Notes: generated by a model not told the origin, from the sequence alone. Shown: positions 8,543 to 16,270, counted from the first letter of the stretch. The stretch: 64,000 nt of DNA from Vibrio artabrorum (GCF_024347295.1 NZ_AP025458.1:682001-746000), one strand, 5' to 3'. Translations and numbers: made by a program.

Positions 8543-8976
8543 TGAATACTGTTGCGTCTTGCTATGACAATGAGGTGACCTTATTGCCTTCATTGGTTGA
8601 GGGTTTAAGTGCGGCGCTGGACAGTGCCCCAATACCTATCAATGTCGATAAGCTCTCCATGAACTTTCGTCATACGCCTTACTATCAAACTCGTCGTGGC
8701 ACTCACCCTGTTGAAGTGCGTTTAGAGCGTCATGACAAGCAGTGGCGTGTGGTGTTTATGGCCAGCTTTGCTTATTCCGATGAAACGCACCGTAGTGTGG
8801 CACCAGAGTTGTACTTTAACTTCAAACGCGGCTGGTTTTATCAGCCAGACATCAAAGGCTGTGAGCTGGCTAGGCCTGAAGTCATGGATGTCTTGCTCAG
8901 TTGGTCTCGGATGTTTTGTCGTCAGTTAAGGGATGAACACTTTGATGATGTGAGGTTTACCGAGGTGAAAACATGA
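8542..8976 (+). CDS. DUF2787-family protein, paralogue 1
   Basis: 144 residues, starting at ATG 8542 inside the radC-like stop codon (an upstream in-frame GTG at 8533 is less likely). It contains the family core: FRHTPYYQTRRGTHPVEVRLE, then FMASFAYSD, PELYFNFKRGWF and a C-terminal helix. It is the first of three homologues in 3.3 kb (with 9861-10355 and 11415-11855). The family's function is unknown; members occur mainly on Vibrio and related islands. A terminator-like hairpin follows at about 9002-9029. Confidence 0.8.
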   Translation: MNTVASCYDNEVTLLPSLVEGLSAALDSAPIPINVDKLSMNFRHTPYYQTRRGTHPVEVRLERHDKQWRVVFMASFAYSDETHRSVAPELYFNFKRGWFYQPDIKGCELARPEVMDVLLSWSRMFCRQLRDEHFDDVRFTEVKT

Positions 8977-9001
8977 TGCGGAAGAGATCGTTTTTATTGA
9001 G

Positions 9002-9029
9002 GCGGCCTGTCATTCTGATGGGTCGTTTT
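9002..9029 (+). terminator. Intergenic hairpin before 9058 gene
   Basis: An 11-pair stem with several G-U pairs (gcggcctgtca with tgatgggtcgt, loop ttc) is followed by TTTTTG. It precedes the RBS gggagag and the ATG at 9058 by about 30 nt. Its ggcc...ggtc core resembles the hairpins at 10407 and 11878. Confidence 0.45.
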
Positions 9030-9057
9030 TGTTATTTTGAAAGGGAGAGTATTCATC

Positions 9058-9753
9058 ATGTCTTATGACATTGTGTATGAACAACTGGCACTTCGCGTGC
9101 CAGAGAAAGACATCGAGCAGCAGGTGCGTCAGTTATTTACTGAGCGCTTGAATCAAGACGTGACAGCCATTAGTGACCATCAGCTTAAGCAACGTCTGTA
9201 TGAGCGTTATCAATGCCTATTGAGAAGCGATGACCTCATCATGCTTCACATGTTGATAGGCTGTAGTAATCTTTTTGACCCAGACACCAATAAGCGGTGT
9301 CGTGATTGGCAGTTTTGTGGTGTCGATACGCAACATAACCTGCTGGTGAAGTACGGCTGTGATTGGTCCGCGCAAGCTGAGTCGGGAGGGTTAAAACTTA
9401 ATGGCCGTGATACCAAAGCCGAGGGGTGGATACGCGTTGTGCGTCAGACATTAGACCAAGCTCGTGACTATCGTGTGATGCCACATTGTCATCGTCTTTC
9501 TGTTTGGCTGCGCTCACCGAGAGAGGCAAACGAGCGGGATGCGTATGAAGTGCTGACTGCCCACCTACGGGACTTAAATGCAGTATGGCAAGATCGTGCA
9601 CGTGGTGATGAAGACGGTTTTGATGTCTCCATCACGCCAATTTCGGCGTTTGAGATGTGGCTCTTTCAACAGTTAGTGACTCGTTACCAAGGCAAGTGTT
9701 GGTTCAATGGCTCTGCACCGCCTTACCACGCTGTGAAAAAGCACGCCATCTAG
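9058..9753 (+). CDS. Hypothetical island protein, 231 aa
   Basis: The start ATG 9058 is set by the strong RBS aaagggagag; an in-frame upstream ATG at 9037 lies inside the leader hairpin region. The protein is soluble and mixed alpha/beta, with many charged residues and scattered Cys and Trp (GCSNLF, CRDWQFCGV, YGCDWSAQAESGG). No catalytic motif is recognised. I do not know the family. It lies between two DUF2787 genes in the same direction, so it belongs to the same transcription block. Confidence 0.6.
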   Translation: MSYDIVYEQLALRVPEKDIEQQVRQLFTERLNQDVTAISDHQLKQRLYERYQCLLRSDDLIMLHMLIGCSNLFDPDTNKRCRDWQFCGVDTQHNLLVKYGCDWSAQAESGGLKLNGRDTKAEGWIRVVRQTLDQARDYRVMPHCHRLSVWLRSPREANERDAYEVLTAHLRDLNAVWQDRARGDEDGFDVSITPISAFEMWLFQQLVTRYQGKCWFNGSAPPYHAVKKHAI

Positions 9754-9765
9754 CCCTTAGTCACC

Positions 9766-9783
9766 TCGGTCAATGACCGCTTT
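9766..9783 (+). terminator. Short hairpin after 9058 gene
   Basis: A 5-bp stem cggtc/gaccg (9767-9771, 9775-9779) with a 3-nt loop and a short cttt tail. It is the weakest member of the hairpin series in this operon, and may not terminate. Confidence 0.25.
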
Positions 9784-9860
9784 ATCATGAGTCGCTCTGG
9801 CTCGAACTCAACCGTTCTATTTTAAATTACCTTATCTTATTGCCTGTAGGAGGGCGCATT

Positions 9861-10355
9861 ATGTCTAAACAATTGTTAATCCGAAGCCAAATAGGGTTTC
9901 TTACCACAAACGTCAAATCGTCATTGCTGCCTGTCTCTGATGCACTGACGCAATCTCTCGTGACAACACTGGCGCATCAATTAACACAAAATGATGAGCT
10001 TGCTGATTCACTAATTGATGCTGACGGTATCATCTTTAATTTTCGAGATGCCAGTTACAGCGCTGAAAAGGGCGGTTTTCATCCTGTTGAAATTTGTCTC
10101 AATAAACACAGTGATGGAGCATGGCATTATAGCTACATCACGGACTTTGCTTATATCGGCAATCACTACCCTGAACTAGAGCGAGGACTCGATTTTGATT
10201 TCAGCCGAGGAGAATGGTTTGCCCACCACCAGCAAGGCTGGGCACCCATTAAAGAGGACAGTGCAGCAAAAGAGCTGTATCAGCTTTGGGAGCATAACTT
10301 TCTGGCGTACATAGAGATGGAAGCCTATGACCACATCACAGTGAGCCGCCAGTGA
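9861..10355 (+). CDS. DUF2787-family protein, paralogue 2
   Basis: 164 residues from ATG 9861, 7 nt after a perfect aggagg RBS; the longer TTG-initiated frame from 9840 would place that RBS inside the gene. It carries the family core FRDASYSAEKGGFHPVEI, then YITDFAYIG, PELERGLDFDFSRGEWF and a terminal aromatic-rich helix. It is closer to the family consensus than paralogue 1. It is followed by the strong hairpin at 10407-10437. Confidence 0.85.
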   Translation: MSKQLLIRSQIGFLTTNVKSSLLPVSDALTQSLVTTLAHQLTQNDELADSLIDADGIIFNFRDASYSAEKGGFHPVEICLNKHSDGAWHYSYITDFAYIGNHYPELERGLDFDFSRGEWFAHHQQGWAPIKEDSAAKELYQLWEHNFLAYIEMEAYDHITVSRQ

Positions 10356-10406
10356 TAAAGCGTATTCACTCTAACCGTCACTACCCTAATCATAACAACA
10401 CCCGAT

Positions 10407-10437
10407 AAGGCCATCTCATCTCGAGGTGGCCTTTTCA
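10407..10437 (+). terminator. Strong intergenic hairpin before 10466 gene
   Basis: An 11-bp stem, aaggccatctc (10407-10417) with gaggtggcctt (10423-10433), loop atctc, then ttttc. Its sequence is very similar to the hairpin at 11878-11908 (aggccatcttg / caaggtggcct). The next gene's RBS (aaaggag) starts about 20 nt later. Confidence 0.6.
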
Positions 10438-10465
10438 TTTCACTCAACAAAAAAAGGAGACACAC

Positions 10466-10714
10466 ATGTCTTGGTATCACACGGTAGGTAAAGCTGTCGC
10501 AGGAACGGCAAGCGTCGCCGGTATTATTACTGCCGCCCCGGTCTTTGGAGCCATTGGCACCATTACGGCCGCAGGGTTTGCGGTGTCAACCGCTATTGGC
10601 ACATCAGCCGCATTGATTGATAAAGCGTTAGAGGAAGACCGTCCAGATGTACCGGACTATCCAACGCCACATCACCCATTAATTACACACGAGCATTACG
10701 ACGAAGAGCGATGA
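10466..10714 (+). CDS. 82-aa Gly/Ala-rich hydrophobic protein
   Basis: The start ATG 10466 has the RBS aaaaaggagac. Residues 8-50 are rich in Gly, Ala, Ile, Val and Thr, enough for one or two membrane-inserted helices with small-residue packing, followed by a polar tail with His and acidic residues (PHHPLITHEHYDEER). There is no signal peptide cleavage site. It could be a small membrane protein, a phage-like holin relative or a glycine-zipper protein; I cannot choose between them. Confidence 0.55.
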   Translation: MSWYHTVGKAVAGTASVAGIITAAPVFGAIGTITAAGFAVSTAIGTSAALIDKALEEDRPDVPDYPTPHHPLITHEHYDEER

Positions 10715-10733
10715 TACACGATTAAATCCATTC

Positions 10734-10762
10734 AGCCACAACCATCACGGTTGTGGCTTTTT
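10734..10762 (+). terminator. Strong intergenic hairpin before 10782 gene
   Basis: A 10-bp perfect stem, agccacaacc (10734-10743) with ggttgtggct (10749-10758), loop atcac, then a T-rich tail. It lies 20 bp after the stop of the hydrophobic gene and about 20 nt before the next start codon. Confidence 0.65.
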
Positions 10763-10781
10763 CATTTTACAGGAGCCGATT

Positions 10782-11396
10782 ATGTCCAGAGCCTCCAATA
10801 TTGAAGCCGTCTTTCTATTATTAGCCCAACTTCCTACTCGTTACTCTAAATCATTAGAGAGCTTGTGTGATGTCTCACTGGCATTAGGAATAGGGAAATC
10901 CCCTGATACGATTCGACGATGGTTGAACATCCTCGTGGATTTAGGTTATGCAGAAAAAACGCAACAAGAGGGCAAAGACAGCTTTAAACGCACTACGCCA
11001 TTGCCGTGGGTCACCGCGCAATACGACAGTCTAATTTTAACGCTCACCACTCGCTACTTTGCTTGCTTACTACCTGAACGCACCAAACAGCAATATCAAT
11101 CCCTGTTTAAACAGAGTGAGATGGATACCCAAGAGAGTGACACGTATCGACAGTGGCTAAAGTGCATTGAGGTGGACTTACCTACAGAGCACATGAGTTA
11201 CTCCCCACACCTTGTGACCATCAAGCAAGCACTCATCCAGAAACAGACGCTGCGTTTCACCCTCGTAGGCCAGTGCCTTAACACACTCCCCATCAAGCTA
11301 CGCCTAAGTACTCAAGGCTTGAGCTTGTTCTATATCGATAACCAACAACTCAAACAGACACCGATGCTCGGTGTACTGGCTGTCTATGAGCCATAA
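10782..11396 (+). CDS. HTH protein with WYL-like tail
   Basis: 204 residues, RBS caggag. Residues 20-60 form a winged HTH (ALGIGKSPDTIRRWLNILVDLGYAEK, recognition helix around SPDTIRRWL). The rest is helical, then a strand-rich C-terminus (LRFTLVGQ, LPIKLRLSTQGLSLFYID) similar in layout to a WYL domain and to the protein at 5288-6094. In CP4-57 the WYL protein YfjR occupies the same neighbourhood between the GTPase and radC-like genes. A transcription regulator is likely; ligand and targets are unknown. Confidence 0.55.
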   Translation: MSRASNIEAVFLLLAQLPTRYSKSLESLCDVSLALGIGKSPDTIRRWLNILVDLGYAEKTQQEGKDSFKRTTPLPWVTAQYDSLILTLTTRYFACLLPERTKQQYQSLFKQSEMDTQESDTYRQWLKCIEVDLPTEHMSYSPHLVTIKQALIQKQTLRFTLVGQCLNTLPIKLRLSTQGLSLFYIDNQQLKQTPMLGVLAVYEP

Positions 11397-11414
11397 GAGA
11401 AAAGGAAACCAAAG

Positions 11415-11855
11415 ATGCTTAGCCAATCACCACTGATATCTTCATTTAACAAGGCAGCACTGCCTATCTCTCAGGCTCTTCTGGGGATACTCAATAGCGC
11501 TCTGAGCAAACACCCAGAGCTTATTGAGAGGCATCACATCATCTATTTTAGCAATAAGCACTATTGTGCTGAGCAGGGCGGTTATCACCCAATTGAGATT
11601 GCACTCGCGCAAGGCGGTCATAACTTCTATTCCATCCTTTGCATCACGGACTCTAGCTTCAATGGATACCCTTACCCAACATTGGAGCGAGATATTGAAT
11701 TCGATTTCATTCATAGCACGGTTTTTACTCGATACTCCGGCATAAAGAGCATGTCCTCTCCCAACATCGTCAAGCTCTATGCCCTATGGGAATCAACATT
11801 CATCGCGAACTTTAGAGAGGGCGCCTACAACTCAATCGAGCTGCGCAGTCACTAA
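11415..11855 (+). CDS. DUF2787-family protein, paralogue 3
   Basis: 146 residues, RBS aaaagg, 18 bp after the WYL-like gene. The family core reads YFSNKHYCAEQGGYHPIEI, then CITDSSFNG and PTLERDIEFDF. It is the most divergent of the three paralogues in the strand after FDF. All three share the N-terminal SQALL-like helix and the aromatic C-terminal helix. It is followed by the hairpin at 11878-11908. Confidence 0.78.
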   Translation: MLSQSPLISSFNKAALPISQALLGILNSALSKHPELIERHHIIYFSNKHYCAEQGGYHPIEIALAQGGHNFYSILCITDSSFNGYPYPTLERDIEFDFIHSTVFTRYSGIKSMSSPNIVKLYALWESTFIANFREGAYNSIELRSH

Positions 11856-11877
11856 TTCTCATCCGTTAACACTCTAC

Positions 11878-11908
11878 AGGCCATCTTGTTTTCAAGGTGG
11901 CCTTTTTA
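11878..11908 (+). terminator. Strong intergenic hairpin before 11933 gene
   Basis: An 11-bp stem, aggccatcttg (11878-11888) with caaggtggcct (11893-11903), TTTT loop, then TTTTTATT. It is near identical in its outer stem to the hairpin at 10407-10437, and like it follows a DUF2787 gene. Confidence 0.65.
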
Positions 11909-11932
11909 TTGATTCATCAACAGGACACCCTA

Positions 11933-12877
11933 ATGCCAATCACAACACAAGAGAGTCACAATGGCTCATCCAGCAATCCATCCGGTTCATTACTCACGCC
12001 AGAGGAAAGTAAAATCAAACCGCTTTCGGTATTCGTTCATTGGTCAGAATCCAGAGCCTTTGATTCTGACACCGAGTATGATTTTGCAGATTTTGAAGCT
12101 AAAGCGTTAGAAGTGGCAAAGACCAATCCATTAGGCGGGTACGATAAAACCAAAGTGACGGTCACCTTTGATAATGACCACCAGCACGAATGTCGCTTAG
12201 ATTTAGGCTGTGGGGGTAATGACCAAGGATTTGCGGAGCACTGTTTAAGTACGCTCAATTACTATCATGTACACAAAGATGAAGCAGATAAGCGATGGCT
12301 GCATGACAAGCACCACCAGCAGCTCAGCCGATTCATTAGGACGTACGCACTGGACTACACGCTCGTTGACTTAGGTCGTATGCAGATTAAACAGGTCGAA
12401 GCGCAAACCAAAGCTGAGGAGACGGCGAAAGAAGAAGCCAAACAAAAGGAGCGGGAAAAAGCATGGCGCGAGCACCAACAAGCAGAGGAGGCGTTTCAAG
12501 AAACTTTGGAAGTACCGATATGTGCTAAGGGCGTGATTGTTGCCACTCTCACCGACTATGACGCTGAAATCAGTGAGCCGTATGCAGGCGAGTTTCATAC
12601 CAAAACTTTGAAGACCATCATACTGGCATGGTCGAAGCACAATCGACATCTGTTTTCGGAAATGCGTAAAGCGAGTCTGAATCACCCAGAGACGGTTTTT
12701 CTTAATGACAAAGAAAAAAGTGTGGAGCATCGAGAGCGGTTTTCAATGGGAGAGGGCTACTATCTGACCGACACCAAGTATCTGCGTTACGGCTGGAAGG
12801 TAAAGAAAATCAGCTTTTATCGAACAGAAAACAAGGCGCGATACGTGCCATTAGGGGAGGTGGCGATACCAGGATAA
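11933..12877 (+). CDS. LPD25-like island protein, 314 aa
   Basis: I start at ATG 11933; the longer in-frame opening would run into the leader hairpin. Residues about 32-115 (VFVHWSESRAF, DFADFEAKALEV, YDKTKVTVTF, ECRLDLGCGG) match the plan of the LPD25 domain, a small domain found in large polyvalent proteins of phages and conjugative elements. About residues 165-200 form a highly charged coiled coil (KAEETAKEEAKQKEREKAW). The C-terminal third is a soluble domain I do not recognise. It is the last gene of the block. Domain call moderate; function unknown. Confidence 0.5.
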   Translation: MPITTQESHNGSSSNPSGSLLTPEESKIKPLSVFVHWSESRAFDSDTEYDFADFEAKALEVAKTNPLGGYDKTKVTVTFDNDHQHECRLDLGCGGNDQGFAEHCLSTLNYYHVHKDEADKRWLHDKHHQQLSRFIRTYALDYTLVDLGRMQIKQVEAQTKAEETAKEEAKQKEREKAWREHQQAEEAFQETLEVPICAKGVIVATLTDYDAEISEPYAGEFHTKTLKTIILAWSKHNRHLFSEMRKASLNHPETVFLNDKEKSVEHRERFSMGEGYYLTDTKYLRYGWKVKKISFYRTENKARYVPLGEVAIPG

Positions 12878-12882
12878 ACAAA

Positions 12883-12909
12883 AGAGAGGCGATCAATCCG
12901 CCTCTCTCA
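12883..12909 (+). terminator. Hairpin ending the accessory block
   Basis: A 9-bp stem, agagaggcg (12883-12891) with cgcctctct (12899-12907). There is no T-run, so it may stabilise the 3' end or terminate inefficiently. It lies 6 nt after the stop of the LPD25-like gene. Confidence 0.4.
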
Positions 12910-12975
12910 GGAGTGGATTTTATGTATTATTGACATTTTCATGACATAGCAAGCTGGTAAAACTTCAAAATTATA

Positions 12976-12999
12976 TATAATGTTATAACATAACAAAAG
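12976..12999 (+). promoter_or_regulatory. Zur box overlapping a -10 element
   Basis: Positions 12981-12995 (tgttataacataaca) match the core of the enterobacterial Zur consensus TGTTATAnTATAACA with two differences, and the 6-bp arms tgttat/ataaca are a perfect inverted repeat. The box overlaps a TATAAT -10-like hexamer at 12976-12981, so zinc-loaded Zur would block the promoter. It lies 40 bp upstream of the first small gene of the zinc operon. The match is direct; repression by Zur is inferred. Confidence 0.75.
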
Positions 13000-13034
13000 T
13001 GCTTAAGGTTTTATTAATATGGAGTGTGGTAATA

Positions 13035-13151
13035 ATGATTAAGGTAGATAGAAACGTATTATCAATGTCTGGCTCGGTCCGTATCGGACTGCTGTCTCCT
13101 TTAATTATCTTGCTTTGGTTGGGTATCACTTGGGCCATCTCGTTAGCATGA
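13035..13151 (+). CDS. 38-aa single-span membrane peptide heading the zinc operon
   Basis: ATG 13035 preceded by a ggagtg-type RBS. The peptide has a short basic N-terminus, then one hydrophobic helix (IGLLSPLIILLWLGITWAISLA) to its end. Its stop overlaps the ABC ATPase start (GCATGATT, ATG 13148, TGA 13149-13151), so the pair is translationally coupled. The position directly after the Zur box and the coupling argue that it is a real gene and not a leader accident. It may be an accessory subunit of the transporter. I do not recognise a family. Confidence 0.6.
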   Translation: MIKVDRNVLSMSGSVRIGLLSPLIILLWLGITWAISLA

Positions 13152-13816
13152 TTACTCTTCAAGATTTAGTGATTGGTTACCAAAATAACCCGCTGTGTTG
13201 CGCGATTAGTGGTCAGATCACACAAGGCAGTTTAACAGCGATTGTCGGTTGTAATGGTAGTGGTAAAACGACCTTTTCAAAGACACTATGTGGTCTATTA
13301 GCTCCTATAGAAGGCAGTATCAACTGTTCAATCGATTTGCATAAAAATTTGGCCTGGTTACCGCAACGCTCACATATTGATCGTGATTTTCCCATCAACG
13401 TTTATGAAGTGGTGGCAATGGGATGCTGGCCAAGAAAAGGAATCATAGATTGGTTATCTTCGGATAAAAAACGCATGTTTACTGCTTTAGAGCAAGTTGG
13501 CATCTCGCATCTTGCATCTGTGAGTATCAATTCTTTGTCTGGTGGCGAATTTCAAAGAATGTTATTTGCACGTATGCTTGTGCAAGACTTGCCAGTCATG
13601 TTAATGGATGAACCTTTTGCCGCGATTGATGAGCAAACCCAACAATTATTGTTAGCATTAATAATGAAATTGCATAAACAAGGTAAGACTATCATTGCGG
13701 TACTACACGATAGTCATATTGTCAGTAATAATTTTACGCAACTTATTAAGTTTAAACGTCAAGACAACCATCAACATGTGGAATTTAGTAAAATAATGCC
13801 AACTGTTGAAAAATAG
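13148..13816 (+). CDS. ZnuC-like zinc/manganese ABC transporter ATPase
   Basis: 222 residues from ATG 13148 (coupled to the upstream peptide); the longer frame from 13115 has no RBS. All ABC motifs are present: Walker A GCNGSGKTT, signature LSGGEFQRM, Walker B VMLMDEP, D-loop and H-loop His in VLHDSH. It is about 30 residues shorter than E. coli ZnuC and lacks that protein's C-terminal extension. It powers metal uptake with the permease and binding protein encoded next. Its end overlaps the permease start by 11 bp. AT-rich codon use compared with the core genes suggests transfer. Confidence 0.9.
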   Translation: MITLQDLVIGYQNNPLCCAISGQITQGSLTAIVGCNGSGKTTFSKTLCGLLAPIEGSINCSIDLHKNLAWLPQRSHIDRDFPINVYEVVAMGCWPRKGIIDWLSSDKKRMFTALEQVGISHLASVSINSLSGGEFQRMLFARMLVQDLPVMLMDEPFAAIDEQTQQLLLALIMKLHKQGKTIIAVLHDSHIVSNNFTQLIKFKRQDNHQHVEFSKIMPTVEK

Positions 13817-14672
13817 TGAAATAACCATGTCTATTCATATTTTTGATGCTTATGTCCAATTTGGATTTATGCGCCGCTCTATCTTTGCGTGTATAGCTCT
13901 TTCATTAAGTTTGCCTCCTCTTGGTATCTTTTTGCTATTAAGAAGAATGAGCTTAGTTGGGGATGCTTTATCCCATGCGGTATTACCAGGTGTAGCCATT
14001 GGGTATTTATTTTCAGGTATGTCATTGTTATTCATGGGAATTGGTGGATTTATAGCTGGTCTGTTTGTGACCTTATTATCCGGAGTGATTAGTCGTAAAT
14101 CTCGGTTAAATGAAGATTCTACGTTTGCCGCTCTGTACTTAGGTTCCTTAGCGCTTGGCGTTATATTAGTGTCTTACCGGAAAAACAGTATTGACTTACT
14201 GCATTTATTATTTGGATCATTATTAGCAGTAGATAACGGCTCGTTAATTTTTATTGGTAGTGTTGTTACGATTACATTACTTGTGATTGGTTTGTTATAT
14301 CGTCCTATTGTTTATGAATCATTCAATAGTAGTTTTTTTACAATTAGATCGCCTCGGTATTCAACTTATATTCATGGCTTATTTATGGGTTTAGTGGTTT
14401 TAAACTTAATCGCTGGATTCCAAGTTTTAGGCACATTAATGTCGGTAGGTTTAATGATGTTACCGGCTATCTCTGCACGGTGTTGGACCGATAGATTAAT
14501 AAACATGATGATCTTATCCGTTATTATCGGAATTTTAAGCTCATTAATTGGTTTAACATGGTCTTGGTATCAATCAATACCTGCAGGTCCTGCCATTATT
14601 TTATCAGCAACCGTTTTTTTTATTGTATCTATTCTATCCGGAAATAAAAAAGGCATATTAAGACAATCATAA
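13806..14672 (+). CDS. ZnuB-like metal ABC permease
   Basis: 288 residues, about eight or nine transmembrane helices of the ABC-3 family. Family marks include RRMSLVGDALSHAVLPGVAIGYLF near residue 50 (the cytoplasmic coupling region) and LMSVGLMMLPAISARCW around 205-225. An ATG at 13827 (MSIHIFDAYVQFG) may be the true start; the first ATG at 13806 lies within the ATPase gene. It forms the inner-membrane channel for zinc or manganese with the neighbouring ATPase. Confidence 0.9.
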   Translation: MKNSEITMSIHIFDAYVQFGFMRRSIFACIALSLSLPPLGIFLLLRRMSLVGDALSHAVLPGVAIGYLFSGMSLLFMGIGGFIAGLFVTLLSGVISRKSRLNEDSTFAALYLGSLALGVILVSYRKNSIDLLHLLFGSLLAVDNGSLIFIGSVVTITLLVIGLLYRPIVYESFNSSFFTIRSPRYSTYIHGLFMGLVVLNLIAGFQVLGTLMSVGLMMLPAISARCWTDRLINMMILSVIIGILSSLIGLTWSWYQSIPAGPAIILSATVFFIVSILSGNKKGILRQS

Positions 14673-14689
14673 TCAACGAGAGAGAATCA

Positions 14690-15577
14690 ATGATGAAAGT
14701 TACAAAAGCACTTAAATATCCAAGCGTGGTATTAGCCTTAGTTTGCAGCACCTCTGTAATGGCAAAGACTGTAAATACAGTGACAAGTTTTTCTGTATTA
14801 GGTGATATAGTTCAAGAAGTGGGTGGAGAACATGTACAAGTGCTCTCATTGATTGGCCCAGATAGCGATCCACATGTTTTTTCACCAACACCAAAAGACA
14901 GTGTGACACTAAATAAAGCTGATGTTGTATTTATTAGTGGCCTTGGGTTAGAAGGGTGGATTGAGCGTCTTGTAAAAGCATCAGGGTATAAGGGACAAGT
15001 GATCACTGCGTCAAACGGAATCCAGACTCGTAGTATGATTGATGATGGTAAAACAATTGTCGATCCACATGCTTGGAATAGTATGGCAAATGGCATCATT
15101 TATGCAACTAATATTATGAACGCATTAATTGCCGCTGACCCACAGGATGCAACTTACTTTAAAGAACATGGTCAAAACTATATTGCGAAGTTGACTAAGT
15201 TAGATAACTGGGCGAAGGATACATTTAATGCAATTCCAAAAGAAAAGCGTAGAGTGTTAACTAGTCATGATGCCTTTGGTTACTTTGGTGCAGAGTATGG
15301 CGTTGAATTCTTAGCGCCACAAGGCTACTCTACAGAGTCTGAGGCAAGTACTCAAAAAGTAGCCAGCTTAATTAATCAAATTAAAGCTAAAAGTGTAAAT
15401 ACCTACTTCATGGAAGATCAAACCGATCCTCGATTAGTTAAACAAATTGGTGCCGCAACAAATGCTAAAGAAGGTGGAAGCTTGTTCCCTGAAGCGCTGT
15501 CTACTACAGATGTTGCCAATACCTATGCAAAAGCATTTAAGCATAATGTCACAATTATTACTGATAGTATGAAATAG
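14690..15577 (+). CDS. ZnuA-like metal-binding periplasmic protein (cluster A-I)
   Basis: 295 residues with a Sec signal peptide (LALVCSTSVMA, cleavage about residue 25). The cluster A-I fold motifs are present: SFSVLGDIVQEVGG, then metal ligands in SDPHVFSP, VDPHAW, TSHDAFGYFG and an acidic residue in MEDQTDPR. The long His-rich loop of E. coli ZnuA is absent, so the metal (Zn or Mn) cannot be fixed from sequence alone; the Zur box and ZevAB neighbours favour zinc. Separated from the permease by 17 bp with RBS gagaga. Confidence 0.9.
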   Translation: MMKVTKALKYPSVVLALVCSTSVMAKTVNTVTSFSVLGDIVQEVGGEHVQVLSLIGPDSDPHVFSPTPKDSVTLNKADVVFISGLGLEGWIERLVKASGYKGQVITASNGIQTRSMIDDGKTIVDPHAWNSMANGIIYATNIMNALIAADPQDATYFKEHGQNYIAKLTKLDNWAKDTFNAIPKEKRRVLTSHDAFGYFGAEYGVEFLAPQGYSTESEASTQKVASLINQIKAKSVNTYFMEDQTDPRLVKQIGAATNAKEGGSLFPEALSTTDVANTYAKAFKHNVTIITDSMK

Positions 15578-15598
15578 TAAAATAATATGGAATAAGTA

Positions 15599-16255
15599 AT
15601 GATAAGTTCTGTCAAATGTACACAAATTTTGCATGTGAAAATTTTGATCGTTTTAATGAGTTTTATGTCGTATTCAGCTTGGGCACACCCTCATTCATGG
15701 ATTGATATGAAAACACAAGTGTTAGGTAACAACCATACGGTCACAGGTTTTAACATGCAGTGGACTTTTGACCGAATGACAACAGCTTATTTATTTGATG
15801 GGGAGGATATGTCACCTTCCCATCAAAAACAGACGTTAAATAAGATTGCTATTTCTGTTTTAGAAAAAATGATTAAATCTCATTATTTTACCAATGTAAC
15901 TGATAATGGGAAAAACATATCATTTCAACCAATCGACACCGGAAAACTTACAACGGATAAAGGTAAAGCAACACTTTATTTTATAATTATGCTAAAGAAA
16001 CCTTATCAGTTTAATAACAATAAATTAAAAATACAGGTTTTTGATCCAACTTATTATGTAGATATTACTTGGAATTCACAGCATGAATTTGAATTGACCA
16101 AAAATTTAAAGTCACATTGCAATGTGCAACTGATTAAGCCGCACCCTACACTAGCTCAAATTAACCGAGCGATGACGTTACCCATTGATGAAAATCCAGA
16201 TTATCAATTAGGTCAGATATTTACACAGACAGTTAATTTAACCTGCCAATCATAA
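15599..16255 (+). CDS. ZevA-like DUF1007 periplasmic protein
   Basis: 218 residues with a signal peptide ending in SYSAWA, so the mature protein begins HPHSWIDMKTQV, a His-rich N-terminus typical of DUF1007 and a likely metal-binding end. The middle carries MQWTFDRMTTAYLFDGED, then PTYYVDITW. In Haemophilus influenzae the DUF1007 protein ZevA works with the NicO permease ZevB in zinc uptake; the same pair follows here in the same order. It sits 21 bp after the znuA-like gene, so it is likely in the Zur operon. Confidence 0.82.
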   Translation: MISSVKCTQILHVKILIVLMSFMSYSAWAHPHSWIDMKTQVLGNNHTVTGFNMQWTFDRMTTAYLFDGEDMSPSHQKQTLNKIAISVLEKMIKSHYFTNVTDNGKNISFQPIDTGKLTTDKGKATLYFIIMLKKPYQFNNNKLKIQVFDPTYYVDITWNSQHEFELTKNLKSHCNVQLIKPHPTLAQINRAMTLPIDENPDYQLGQIFTQTVNLTCQS

Positions 16256-16270
16256 AGTCTAGGGCATATT

